The translations under genes were made by a program, and so were the position numbers. The notes below the pieces were generated by a model. It was given only the letters and a program-made list of their open reading frames with translations. It was not told the DNA's origin and did not search any database. From positions 63,693,020 through 63,757,019 of the forward strand of contig OX411548.1 of assembly GCA_948146395.1 (NCBI GenBank): 64,000 nt of DNA. Reading direction: 5' to 3'. Source of the stretch: Fragum whitleyi (lineage: Eukaryota > Mollusca > Bivalvia > Cardiida > Cardiidae). Shown piece after piece: positions 38,729 to 51,854 of this stretch; within the stretch, counting starts at the first letter, position 1; the number at the start of each line of letters is the position of its first letter.

Positions 38729-38792
38729 GAACAACAAAAGCTATAATCAACCGATGGCTCCTTCAGCCGCGAAAATATAGCTTTTGTTGTTC
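38729..38792. repeat. Hairpin family 2, copy 3
   Basis: GAACAACAAAAGCTATAATC ... GAAAATATAGCTTTTGTTGT TC (spaced). Terminates repeat element 3, copy 2. Confidence 0.75.
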
Positions 38793-39279
38793 ATTCAATA
38801 GAATATAAATTGATCATACCCTGACACAAACAATAATCCTCTATTCAATGTTAATTTTGGAGAAGAAAGAAAAAAAATATGCTTTTTGCCAGTAGCCCCA
38901 AATATGAATTCCGATTCAAGCAAATACAAAAACATCGCTTATACCCTTCCAATCGAAATGGAGAAAATTACATTAATTCAATAATTTGATGCACTCGCCT
39001 CGTTTAGATGCATATTTAATACCTTGTAATTATTTATTGATTTTTTTTAAAAATTATTAATATAGGGGCTGTTGACTTACCGCACTGTAAACTTGCCTAT
39101 TCGGGTAGCGTTAACGTGTTGTTCGGTGATACTGCGTATCAAACCAATTCGAAAGCTGTGTCTACGGAGAAGTACTGACTGACGCGCGTTTAATACAGAA
39201 CATAAGGTATAGACCTACAATTTCAAGTGAATGATCAAAGATCAATTTTACATTGAAAATGATAGGAGATAACGGTTTC

Positions 39280-39294
39280 TCAAACCTCACTCTT
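39280..39294. repeat. Target-site duplication, left copy
   Basis: TCAAACCTCACTCTT directly precedes the poly-T tract. It matches TCAACCTCACTCTT at 46396-46409 except for one A. Confidence 0.7.
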
Positions 39295-42200
39295 TTTTTT
39301 TTTTTTTTTTTTTCTTTTCATTTTTAATTTTTTTTTAATTTTTTTTTTTATTATTCTCCAACAAAACCAACATAATAGAGCATCATAAAGTTAAACAGTA
39401 TTATGCTTTCAATGTTTTTTGTTCGAAGTTTTAGACTATATAACTATTCAGTTTCTATATTCTGTGATATTGTGATATTGTGATGTGGGTGTCCTCAACC
39501 CCTCCAAGATTGGAATTTGTGTTTTTGAGATAAATCTTTCTAAATTTTTGCTTTGCAATTTTGCAAATTTACACTTTTGAATTTTGTGAATATATTTTAT
39601 TTGGTTGGATTAAACAATGCATTAATTCCACTGAAAATAAAGACATACAACTAGTGTCAATTTGGTTTTTTGGTAGACAAAATTTACTATTTCTAAGTAG
39701 TTCAGAAGGATGCTAGAAGATCCTGGATATTTTTGAATTTGTTTTTGTCTATTCTGTAGTTCTCGTCCTCCAAATCCAAGAGAAATAGATAACACCCTTA
39801 ACACTGGTTAGTTCAGTTAAAGAGCCTCCCATCTACAGCGTATCATGAACTGTAGATACGATGCCCGAGAACTGAAAAGGTCAATGCAGACTATTATTTG
39901 TTGTTGTTGTTATCGTTGTTTTCACCATTTAACATAAATAAAGTATGTGTACAAAAGTTATGCCACATAATTGTGTATAATAGGTTCTTGAGTTAGATTA
40001 ATTTTTCTCATTATGTTTTGGAACACTGGTTTTGAAATTAACCAGCTCATGGCCAATAACACTTTTGATTAAAATTCAATTTTTCTATTCTTCATATAGG
40101 TGTTTTCCATGTCACCTTACATTATTTAAATCTTGTTATTATACACAACTATACTTGCATGTCACATCTACATTTCTTAATTTACGTTATATTACATGTT
40201 ACTTTTAGTCTATTGGGTTAACAAAGTTGGAGAATACAAAAATATTAACAAAAAAAAAAAAAAAAAAAAAAACACCCACGCATACATCCACCATCTTCAC
40301 ACATTCATTAGACATTTAACAGAAAAAAAACACATAACACACAATATTGGAGACATGGCACTGCACACTATCCATAATTTCTATATTAGTAATTTATTAT
40401 TATTTTTTTTTACGAAAATCATGTTAAAGATTTGGAAGAACAGTTAGGGTGCTTTTATTTTTATTCGATGCAGGGGTTATCGGCTATATTTGGATTATAG
40501 ACTTTTTTTTTTAAATACATTAGGTTTGTACAAAGTTCATCCATGTTTTATTAAACGTTTCTATTTCATTGTTTAAAATTGCTTGTTCTTTGTACATATT
40601 GTATTTTTTCAAGATGTATGACATGGACCCACATACAGATGGACGACATTTGTTTTTTCGACATTGAAAGATATATAGTTTGGTGAATATTAGAATTAAG
40701 TTTTTTGCTATGCTGTTGTCCGTATATCCAAATACAACAGTTTTTAAGTCAATCGAATTAAACAATTGGTTTTGAAATCTTATCAAGTTTGTAAATATCG
40801 GATTGGTGATTTCACAATGCCAGAAAATATGATCTATGGTTTCTCTGTTCTCATTGCAGAAAGTACAGTTGGGATTATCAATGTATCCAATTTTTTCAAG
40901 ATAATGGTTTGTGCCCAGGATTCTGTGCAAAATTCTTACTTGAAACCACTGAATTTTAGTGTCTGTACTTATTTTAAAAGGCAATGCAAAAATGATTTTC
41001 CAGTCTTTTTGGCTGAAGGTGATATTTAATTTATCTTCCCAGCGTTTAATACATACAGGCATATTTTTATTCCAATTCAAGTTTTTATAAATCTCTCCTG
41101 TACCTTTGGAATTGGTTAGTATAGTTCTAAGAAAAATCGGAATGTGGGGTCTTTGATATGCCAAAGGGGGTATATGGCCTAAACCTATCCTTCTTAGAAA
41201 TGATTTAATAGCGGCTTTTACCGATTCATAGTTTAAAAAATTTATATTTAAGTCATATCTATCTTTCATTTCTCTTAGGTTGTAGAATCCCCCATTACAA
41301 TTTAACAGATCCCCTATACAGATTATTCCCTTTTCGAACCATTCATTATAGAAAAAACTTTTTGAGTCAATTAAAATGTGGTGATTGTAAAATAATGGAT
41401 ATTCTGAAATGTTTTCCCGCGCCGTTTCGTGTTTTGATATTACTTTGACATAGGAATGGAGTGTATCTTTCCAAAAAGGGTTTGTTGTTTTGGTAGCCAC
41501 CATTTCTGCGTAAACATTTCCACAATTAGTTAACTTTTGAATATTCAATATGCTATTGATAATGTTTGACCAACTTCCTTCTTGTTTAATAAGTCTCCTT
41601 ATCCATGTTGCTTTCAAAGCACAGTTGAAAGCTTTAATGTTTATCATTTTTAAGCCCCCTTGTGCGTAATCTTGAGTAAGAACTGATTTTTTAATTTTGT
41701 GTGGGCCTTGCCAAATGAAATCATATAGCATTTTTTCAATTTTATCTAAGGTTTTTTCTGGTGGGTTTGGAAGGGCAAGAAAGAGATGGTTAATTTGAGA
41801 TATCAGAAGACTTTTAATCACTACTATTTTTCCTAGTGGTGTTAATATCCTTTTATTCCAGTTTCTAATAGTATTACTCATTGATTGGATTTTGCTATTG
41901 TAGTTCAATTCGATCATTTTGGTAAGATCTACATTAAAAATGATGCCAAGCATTTGAAATTGGTGGTGTGACCAATCTAGTTTCCATTTTGTTTTGATAC
42001 TGCGTGTACTATATTTATCTTTACCTATCCACACTACTTTAGTCTTGTCGTAATTGATTTTTAACCCAGACACATAAGAAAAACTGTTCAATACTTCGAG
42101 AGTAGTGAAAAGTGATTCTTCTGAGCCATCAAGTATAAGACAAGTGTCGTCTGCAAATTGTGATAGTTTGTGCTCCATATCATTTATCTTGATTCCTTTA

Positions 42201-45200
42201 ATTTCTTTCATTTGTCTTATCTTAAGTGAAAGAATTTCTGCACATAGAATGAAAATATAGCTTGAAAGCGGATCACCTTGCCTACAACCCCTGCCTATTT
42301 TGAAAAAGTCAGAAAGAAAACCACACTGCACAATGGAAGATTTGGAATTTTTGTATAAAATATTAAACCATTTGCAAATTGATGGTCCAAAATTAAAGAG
42401 TTTTAGGGTTTTATCGATAAAAGACCATGATAGAGAATCGAAAGCCTTTTCGAAATCAATTGACATTATCATTCCTGAGATTTTGTTCTCCTCCGTGTAA
42501 TGGAAAATGTCATATATAAGTCTAGTGTTTTCACCTATGTAGCGGCCTTCGATGAAGCCTGTTTGATCGGAGTGGATGAGATCAGTTATAACTTCTTTTA
42601 GTCGTTTAGCAATGCATCCTGATCCGATTTTATATATGGTATTTAGTAGTGTTATAGGCCTCCAGTTTTTTTAAAAATTGACGTGGTTTGTCACCTTTAG
42701 AGATACATGTGATAATACCTTGAGTTTGGGTACATGACAACTGATTTGTGTCATAAGCTTCATTTAGACTGCGCACTATGAATGGCCCTAGTCTTTTCCA
42801 AAATATTTTGTAAAATTCTGCACTAAAACCAGTAGTTCCGGGGCTTTTATTATTCTTCATTGCCTTAAGTACACTAGATGCTTCATTTAGGGTAATTTTT
42901 CCTTCTATCAAAGTCGATTTGGCATTTGATAATTTTGATATCTTTACAGAAATCGTTTGTTTGGTCATTATTTTCTAGGTCTCTTCGTTTATATAGCGCT
43001 TCATAAAATACTTTGATTTCGCTGAGGATATCTTTTTGGTTAGTTATAATTTTTCCATTATTTGTTTGTATTTGAGTGATGGTTTTGTTTACTGAGTTGA
43101 ATTTCTCAAGATTACAAAAATATTTGGAAGGTTTTTCTCCTTCTTTACTGTATTTCAATTTAGATGTAATTATTTGTCCTTCAGTTTTTGATATTTTAAT
43201 TTCTTCTAATTTTGCGTTAAGATTAAGCAGATTTTCTATATCATTATCATTGTTATTATTTTCTATTTCTTTAATCTTATTAATGAGTGAAATCTCTTCT
43301 GTTTTTTGCTTCTTTTTAACGAAAGAACTGTATGAAATGGCAACCCCTCTGAGTTCCATAAGTAAAGTATCTAGGAAAAGTTGATCGTTAATACAGAATT
43401 GTATTTCTTCTCCTGGAATATCACATATATGTTCTCTATTGTATACTGGGACCGCATATTGTTTAATTATATCATCTTTTTTAGAATTAATCTTCTTTAC
43501 ATAGTCAATATCTTTTAAATGCATGTTGTTATGTTTCCATAATCCAGATCCATATTCAAAGTCATTGAATTTTAAAGAGCACGAAATTAGAGAGTGGTCT
43601 GATTGAAAACTTTTCTCTATCGTCGAGTTGGTGACGAAGATGGACATAGGGTTAGATACTAGAAAGAAGTCAAGTCTTGCTTGCTGCAAAGGCTTGTGTT
43701 TTCTCCATGTATATCTTTTGGAGTCTATATTTTTTCTCTGTATGGATCAACAAGTTGTCTATTTGTGATTATATTTATTAAAGTTTCTCTAGATCGTTTG
43801 TTATTGATATGTTTGTAATTATAATAATCTTTTTCTGGGTCGAGTACTAGATTAAAATCTCCACAAATCACATATGACTCATTTTCAATCGAGTCTATGT
43901 TGTTAAATAAGTGTTCATAAAACTCGGGACGATCTGTGTTTGGACCATAAATCGCTGCAAGAGTAAATCGATTTTCATTAATAGATATGTCAAGAATGAG
44001 GTAATTTCCCTCTTTATCAGATAATCTCTTATGGATCACAAAGTTTACTTTATTGTAAAGAATTGCTATACCTCTGCTATTAGACGTATGACAGCTTAAC
44101 ACAACTTCTGATCCCCATTGTGTATATATTGTTTTGAACATATCTTCTGTAAAGTGGGTATCTTGAATACAGTAAATATTGTAATTGAGATTCTTAAGAT
44201 ATTGAAGAACTGAAAGTCTTTTTTTACTTCCATTTATACCACGGCAATTGAAAGATGCTATTCTGAGGTCTTCCATTTTTACTTACATAATTGAAATTTA
44301 AGTATGGACGTGTGCAGAGCATGATTCCCCAATGCAAAAAAGTAGAACATTTTGAAATATATTTCGAAAGTTGGCCTCCTCATATGCATTTTCTAAGAGC
44401 TATTAGATTTGCAAAAAAGATACAAGGTTTTTGTAGTGTATACCAAATAGTTACTTTCTATTCCAAAGAATGAATAGAATCAATGTTTGAAGTATAAGAG
44501 TAACCGAAGAGGTGAAATCGTACATAACAAACAGTATTAGAGTACCTACTATACATTCACTCAATATAAATGCCATCCACTTCAGTACAGACATGTGTTC
44601 AATTCGTATCTGGTATATTACTCAATACTTCTTGGAAAACCAGCTTTTGATCATAACTTGTTGTCTGTTGAGATTTTGATATCTATTAGAAGAATCTCCA
44701 CATCCAATGTTTATAACACAATATTTTAAATATATCACCTCGAAGGAACTAGTCTGTACAGAAGTGGACACTATACAAGTTGACCTCAAAATAATTCATT
44801 AGTCTTATAGTAGTTTTTTCTTCTCCACAGAGTAACTGGGATATCATTCAATACAGCTTCGAAATAGTAATAGTCATTATAATATGATGTGAATTGGGTT
44901 AGACTAGCTAGAACAAGACAAGACTGCAAAGAAACATGTTCTGTACATTCCTTCTCATTATAGTCCATCTAAGAATGCATTATTTGCTATTTGGTCCCTA
45001 TTTGGTCCCTTGAACTATTTTAAGAACAACTTCAAAGTTAATGTAAAATAGTGTATGAATTTATCTTAGATCACCCAAACCAAGATCAAACCTTACAGAT
45101 CCGCCTACAATACCTTCCACCCTCAATGTAGGCATTTGTTTCGGTATAACTCTTTGTTTGTTATAAGCATCTATAAGAAGCATTTCAGCACCAATTAGGT

Positions 45201-46397
45201 TTAGAATATCATTCAGAAACAATTTAAAAGCTAATAAAGTTCCGGGTATGACGTAGAAAAATATTTGAGATTAATAATAATGATGGTACATATAGGACCT
45301 TGCACAGAAATGATCCGGATCAAAGTCAGGGTCCAAGACTATAAAGCCCATCTCGCTCTCCACTGAGAGTACTCTCAAATTTAAGATTTAAATGAATGTA
45401 TGAACATAAAAGACAGCATCAATAAGCTGTTATTTTTAACAACCTACTAATGCTATCCTCTAAATTCACCAATTTACTTTAGATTTACAACAGAATTAAA
45501 GCTTTAATATCAAGTTGAAACATGAGAAAAAACCTCAGCTGAGCCTGAGGAAAGCCCTACAACCTAGTACCCAGGCTACACAGAGACAATTCCCATACAT
45601 TCACCCTCAACCAAGGTCATCAATTTTACAAATTGTATTATGTATGAAGTATTTAGGATATCCCTATTGAACTCCATCAAATCTTATAACAATAAGACTG
45701 CAAGGTCCAGATTGAAACAACTAGATTGAAATGTGAATATACAAAATTATATGTCATACATTCAATTTTAGAGCAAGCCATCTATCTTTGTATAAGTTGC
45801 AGAAACAACAGCAATGTTGTTGCTCCAACTTATCCAAGAAACAGCCACAGTGCTACAATTTAGTAATATAACATGATATAAATCATGTCGCCCAGATTAT
45901 GATCATACAGTACTGAAGAATTTCTCATACATTTCACACTCACTTCAGACCATCCATTTAAGAGATGAAGAGAGCACCCTATAATTTTACTGGGGTATGA
46001 AACCAAAAACCCAATCACATTGCATAATTGAGGGAAGCGGATTGATCATAAGTGCTATTAGGCCTACAGCCCCATACCCCCATGAAACCACAAGAAAGCT
46101 CCCTCCATATCCTACAATTTAATATTATGAAGCACATGTTTAAGTGTAACATCATAAAAAGACATATTATATGTGGGACTATTTTGTGCCCACGCTTACA
46201 TAATAGCTGCATACTTGAAATTGTTTTCAAAGAGGAATTAAACCAAATTCTCACTCTGTTGTGTATATTGTCATTAAGAAATAGCCGCAGTGTTTCAATT
46301 TAGTAGTATTACATATTCTAGATCAGATCACCTAGATCAAGACCAGACTGTACAGTCGTTGGTTCCATACATTCCACTCCTGAAACAGGCCATCCTC
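39295..46397 (-). mobile_element. L1/Tx1-like non-LTR retrotransposon, near full length (about 7.1 kb)
   Basis: Minus-strand orientation. The 3' end is a roughly 21-base poly-A (poly-T at 39293-39313). ORF2 occupies 44276-40520, followed by about 1.2 kb of 3' sequence. The 5' region 44277-46397 has diverged tandem units (for example 'AGCCaCAGTGcTaCAATTTA' at 45844 and 46283, about 436 bp apart; 'TACATTcCAC.C' phrases). A 12-15 bp target-site duplication flanks it. I recognise no ORF1. It lies in the intergenic region, opposite to both host genes. Confidence 0.8.
40520..44276 (-). pseudogene. L1/Tx1-like ORF2 (endonuclease-RT), frameshifted
   Basis: Starts MEDLRIASFNCRGINGSKKR (APE endonuclease) with IQDTHFTE (catalytic Glu), AAIYGPN and ICGDFNLVLD. 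Frame breaks lie at an A-run near 43715, near 42930 and at an A-run near 42666. After them the frame continues YTWRKHKPLQQARLDFF, NNKSPGTTGF, NWRPITLLN, QTGFIEGRYIGENTR, MSIDFEKAFDSLSW, CRQGDPLSSYIF and QFADDTCLIL (catalytic DD intact). The C-terminus has the CTFC ... HIFWHC Cys-His knuckle. About 1250 codons in all. The three shifts, two at homopolymers, mean recent inactivation or assembly error. Confidence 0.92.
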
Positions 46398-46409
46398 AAC
46401 CTCACTCTT
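46396..46409. repeat. Target-site duplication, right copy
   Basis: TCAACCTCACTCTT; continues into GCTTGCGGAACTATATCATG, which resembles the sequence flanking the hairpin at 46843-46908 (ATTTGCGGAACTATACATTT). The insertion therefore probably landed in a related repeat. Confidence 0.7.
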
Positions 46410-46842
46410 GCTTGCGGAACTATATCATGATTCGTTACGGTAGGTTAATCCATGGTGATTTGTCTGCATTTTCAAAATTTTCAGAGATACTAACGGCTAT
46501 CAAAGGACTACTACGAGTGAACGCGGTTCAATATGGAGTACCAGTGCGGTTGACTGGAAAATATCCGTAGCTCCTCCGAACCCTTTATCCGTCTAATTGT
46601 GATCTATGCATTACAAAAATAATATACTGACATATGATTATGTTAATGAAGGGCTCAATTTTCTGTTATTGTTTCACTGTAATCTCTTTTTTTCCCGTAA
46701 TCGAAAATAAATTTAAAAAACAAATATATTGAATACATAGATAAAAATTTCCCATTCACTTATCAGCGACTTTTTGCCTATTAACGGACTAAGCAATGAA
46801 GACGGCGAATTGTTAATTTTAAGCTACAGATCCACAAGTTTA

Positions 46843-46908
46843 AGTGAGTGATCAAGGACAATTTTGTCTATACCTGTATATACAAAATTGACCTAGGATC
46901 ACTCACTC
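46843..46908. repeat. Hairpin family 4, copy 1
   Basis: AGTGAGTGATCAAGGACAAT and TTTGTCTATAC pair with GTATATACAAAATTGACCTA and GGATCACTCACT. A closely related hairpin is at 58883-58947 and a half-copy at 39230-39255. Confidence 0.8.
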
Positions 46909-47569
46909 TAATTTGCGGAACTATACATTTGATACCTGACACACGTAAAGGGACCATCTGGATAGAGCTTAAAGTGTCGATCCTAGTCAGACTGTGCGGA
47001 ATGCAGCGACTGAGAAGGATCGACTCTTAAAACACTTGTCTGAAATCCTGTTCTAGAAAGATCATTCTACCTTCATGCAAAAGAATTTCTAAAATGCGAT
47101 CAATGGTTGACTTGTTTTTAAATCGGACTGCGAAGCAGTCGATTTATATATACCGTTTTCCAGAAATCCAGTCTGTTTGACCCACTACATTTTTACCATT
47201 ATCTTCTGAGGAATGTGTTCAACGAAATTATGTGTTTTCAAACACCGAAGAAACGGCCTTTTCAGTCACAATCTACAAACTTTGTTTTTATCTTATTTAC
47301 TTTTCGACAAATAGAGAAGAGGCTAATACAAAATTTGATGTAATTTTCGCTTTTAGTAATTACCAGTTAGTATTTTCAGTGGTTATAATAAGATTTTCGG
47401 TTGAGTAAAGGAGTTGAAACGTACAATAGGTTAACTGTATAATAAATTTGTAGCTCTAACAATATTACTGCTCTGATGTTTTTCTCGAACGGTCATTTAC
47501 CAGTTGTAGGGCTGACAACCAATCAAATTCTGTTATGATTATCACTCGGTCAAAACCCACGCGTAAACT

Positions 47570-48420
47570 CATACCACGTGGTAGATGCAAATGGAGATCG
47601 TCTGCTCGAAATGTGTCAATTAAGTTGTTTGTCATTGGTCAATAGTCGTCTGTTCTCAAACAGGGAGCGTGGGAAGTTTACTTTTTGTTCGCATAGTGGA
47701 ATGAGTACTGTTGACTATGTGTTAACAAATAGAAATAATTTTGTAATTTTGAAATATTTGATTTCAATGAGCACTCTGATCACGCTCCAATCCTATTTTC
47801 AATAAATTCAAATTTGAGTATGAAGAAAAATTATTCAACAACAAATAAACCGACAAAAACATACGATAAACTGATATAGGATAGCAGTAAGAGCGATCTA
47901 TTTTTAGAACAACTCATGAATAATCATAGAGTGCTGCTAGATTTAATCGATTGGTCAGAAACTAAAGATGTAAATAGCATAGTTGGCGATTTCACGTGTT
48001 TCTTGAGGGAAAATGCATTTATAGTATTTGGGAAACCCAATTGCTTGAAATACAAACATGTTGGTAATCAAAATTGTAAATAGTTTAATGAAAAATGTTT
48101 GTTGCTAAACAGGCTTTTAAACTCTATAAAGAGGGGAATAATATTAACAGACAAGCTTTTAGCTTGGCGCGTGCTCATTATAACAACGTAAAAAATCTGC
48201 TAAGAAATAATTTAGACTAGCAGAGGGCTATCGAATTAGCAAACTTTCAAAATCGGACCCACGAGGTTGGATGAGCTGGCGATGTCCTCGAAAAGATGGA
48301 GTGTTAAGACAAAAAACTCACAAATTGGGCAAAGATTTTACCAACTTTTATTGTCCAAATTTGAGCCCTTTTGATTGGCGAACTATTGCACTATCCCAGC
48401 CTCTCAATGATGTCCGATTT
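47570..48420 (+). pseudogene. Second non-LTR retrotransposon fragment (endonuclease and linker), decayed
   Basis: DANGDRLLEMCQLSCLSLVN and KFTFCSHSGMSTVDYVLTN (47581-47730) match the C-terminal half of CR1-type endonucleases. After a shift SDHAPILFSIN appears at 47780, then a linker with FLEQLMNN, and finally FRLAEGYRISKLSKSDPRGW near 48215-48275. Several stops and shifts are present. The element differs from the two larger ones in the window. Confidence 0.75.
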
Positions 48421-49130
48421 ACAGTGCTGACAGCACTTTGATTGAAGTATATGTATTCTCTTTTTCCAATATTTATGTTATGGAATTTCAAGATAGTCCT
48501 TTTTTGTGTAACGGGTAACATAAAGTACACTTACGGATCAGGATAAGCCTTTCATCATCGAAGGTCGTTTGGCGAACAATACCTCGTTACTACAATTTCA
48601 ATAAGCTGTAGTTACTAGTACTAGATTTTCAACGTCCAGTGAAGAAGGTTGATTCCGTTGAAAATTATAATTGCTCCTTGCACAAGAAAAAATATTGCTG
48701 TTAAGTTGCTTATATAATATCAATGTCCGCATATGTATAACAAGTTATGTGTTATTAATTAACGTGGCCAATATATGGGTCAAGTTCAACTCATGAATAT
48801 AGAAAATACAGGTCACTATACGTTTATATAAGTTTCAAGAAAGGTGTCATAACTGTTCGTTGGTTTGGCGTGACCATTAATTATCTATGTGGTGAAGGTT
48901 TGATACTTGTGATCTTTTGTTATATAAACGTGTTAAAATGAAGAAAAAAAGGGACAAGAGCATCATTGGTCCTTAACCGCTCACTCGAAGTATATTTTAC
49001 AACTCGATAAGTCAGTAAGAGATAGTTTTGAATTTCTATTTAAAGGAGGTTACAACTGTTTAGTGCTGAGCCATCGAACTGCTGAAAAGGGATCCAAGGT
49101 CCTAGTGTTTTAAATCAGGCTTTTTTTTAA
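48421..49130. other. Unassigned intergenic sequence
   Basis: No gene, RNA or clear repeat boundary seen. Confidence 0.4.
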
Positions 49131-49872
49131 ACCCAATATGACTCAACTGATCCTAGATTTTATCAAGACAATCATTATGCTCAAATTTTAGGTTGTTTGG
49201 GCTAAAAGTATTGCCTCTGGAGTTTCCACAAGGTTTTCCTAAGATTTGACCTGGTGACTTAGCCGTAGACTCCACTTGAACCAATTCCTAAATTGTCCGA
49301 GGTTAAGCATGACAATCCTTTGGTTATTTTTTCATATTGATTAGGGAAATAAAAGCCGTTAAAGTGCCTATAAGATTTTTCTAAAACTTGACACCGTGAC
49401 CTAGTTTTTTATTCAACTTGACCCAATTTCGATTTTTTTCCGCGATTTCATCAAGACAATCATTTTAATCAATTTTCAAGATGATTTGGGCAACAATATG
49501 GCTTAAAGAGCCCCCACAAGACTTTACATAAGATTTTACCGCGTGACCATTTTCGATAGGGTTCATACTGGTAACCTGACAAACATTCGGATAAAGTTTC
49601 ATGAAGTTTGGACCATATTTGTAGCCTCTAGAGTGTAAACAGGAAAATTGTCATTTAGACCCCTTTTCCTGTGATAGGGCATGGGTCATTCCAATTTTCA
49701 AAAGGGTTCATTCTAGTAACCTGACAAACATTCCGATAAAGTTTCATGATGATTGGTCCATATTTGTGACCTCTAGAGTGTAAACACTTAAATTGATGAC
49801 GCCTGACGACGCACTACAGACGACACAATAAGGACATTCAATGATCACAATAGCTCACCTGAGCACATCTAG
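49130..49872. repeat. Composite molluscan-type repeat, inverted end module
   Basis: Units with 'GTAACCTGACAAACATTC' and 'CCTCTAGAGTGTAAACA' recur at about 49569 and 49716 (147-bp spacing). The block ends with 'ATCACAATAGCTCACCTGAG' (49845-49864), the reverse of the 18655 module. Confidence 0.7.
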
Positions 49873-50249
49873 AAATGGAGCCAGTTTTACTGGGCTGCAA
49901 ATTTGTACAGAGAAAGAAAGCAAGTCGACAACGTAGTTCGCCAAAACTGTTGTTTGTCTCAAACAGCGCTCGAAAAAAGATCAAATTTCATGGTCAACTT
50001 TTCTTTTTGAACTTCCATAGTATATATCATTCTGGTTGGAAGTAATACAGAAATATTCAAACATTTTTGTGTTAAGAAAACGTAAAAGGTGAAGGTACAT
50101 TGAAAGCCTACAGCCCAATGAAGTTACTTATGGCATATCAGTGTATTAAATATAAGTTTGATAATCTAATCAGTGTATTATTGAAGCATGACATGGTTAT
50201 CCTACCTGTGAGCATTTAGAAAATAAATGAAACATTAAAGCAGTATATT

Positions 50250-50960
50250 TTAAAGTTTAAAAATAGGTTAAAGGTCAAGGTCACATGAACATGAATCTTC
50301 GTAACAGGAAAAGGTCTATCACCAGTTGATTGTTGATATGATGAGGTGCGAGCTTTCAGAAAATATAAGCAAGTTTAAACATTTTATGGTTAAAGTTTTT
50401 GGTTAAGGTTTTCTGAGTCAAGGTCAAATAGTCAAGGAGGTTGGCCTCTGGTGAAAGGCAATAACCCGATGAGTGTGTAAATTAAGTAATGATGTTCCTC
50501 GGTGAAAGCATTCAGAAAATATAGGCAAGCTTAAAGTTATTTGGTAAAGTTTTAGTTCTTTTTAAGTCCATAAAAGGTCAAGGTCAAATTGTCGAGGAGT
50601 TTGGTCTGAAATGAAAGTCTTTCACACAGTGAGTGTTTATATGAAGTTATGTTGTCCCTATATAAAAACCTTCAGATATCACAAGCAATGTTAACTTTTT
50701 TGGTTGATCTTTTTTATCAAAATGTTTTTTAAGGATCAAGATCACTGTCTAAATATCATTTTGACATGGACGTTGGTCTCAAGTGAAGCCTATATTATAA
50801 TAAGTGTTTTTGTAAAATATGAAGCCTCTAGGATAGATATTGATAGAATAAACCTTTTTAACCTAATGGGGACGCTGACATCGACGCTGCCGCCGAAGCC
50901 GACACCCGAGGGTATTACCATAGCTCTTCCGAGACTTTCATCCCGGGCGGGCCAAAAAAA
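50250..50960. repeat. Composite repeat module 4, second copy
   Basis: AAAGGTCAAGGTCA-type units at about 50270, 50413 and 50574, ending 'ATAGCTCTTCCGAGACTTTC' at 50922-50941, parallel to 24050-24715. Confidence 0.75.
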
Positions 50961-51254
50961 GTGTAGGACTAGATGTTATTAGTGCAAAAACATTTCGTTG
51001 CAGAGTAGAACTGAGATCACCCAATTATCTTTCAGTTTATTTTGTTTTCAGTCATATGGCGGCTGGAGCAGTTAGAATGGATTACTGGGATTCCCGCACC
51101 AGCATTTCTTAGTCTTACCTAACAATCATCCATTCGTTATTAGGAGACTAATGTCGGAAAGGATATGTACCGTTTTGGGGATAGAAACAATGACTCAATG
51201 ATAGAAGAGTTCGTTGGTGATTCAGCATCCCTTCATTCCAGATAAAAACAGGGT

Positions 51255-51678
51255 ACAATTAAAAACATCTTGAAATTGACGATATTCCTATCAAAACCAT
51301 TATAAATCATTCACTCAGCGCTCCATTCATTCATTCCAAACACTCACTCAAGCGATCAAAAACGTTCCAAAATTATTAGAAAATATTTCAAAATCGTTCA
51401 AGATGATCAACATGTAATTCAAATCGATCAAATTATTCTACGATTTTATTGGCTGGTGTGGGTTTTTAAGTGTCTGATGTGTCCACGAAGACATACAAAA
51501 CGCGAAATACGTATATTTTATTAAAGGGGGGGGGGGGGTAATAAATATTGCTAATTTTGTTCATCTTGAACAAAATAAGTTAAAATGAATTACCTTCCTT
51601 TATTTTCAGTCATTCAATTTCATTCCAATTCATTCCAGAATCAAATATCTTGTCAATTTCACGATGTTCTTAACTGTA
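51255..51678 (+). mobile_element. MITE family 1, copy F
   Basis: Left arm 'AACATCTTGAAATTGAC' and 'agcgctccattcattcattc'; right arm TTGTCAATTTCACGATGTTC. A poly-G tract lies inside at about 51526-51538. Confidence 0.75.
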
Positions 51679-51854
51679 CAATTTCTGTACGATCGCAAAC
51701 GTTTTTTCCATCATAATCGTCGGACATTATCTAATAATACTCGCATTTCGAAAGTCCTAGCAAGGAGTATTCTTTCGCATTCTATAACGTTAATCTGAAA
51801 ATCGAATCCCAAGCAGGGCGCATTTTGAACTCGTTTTTTTGCAGAAAAAGAAGA

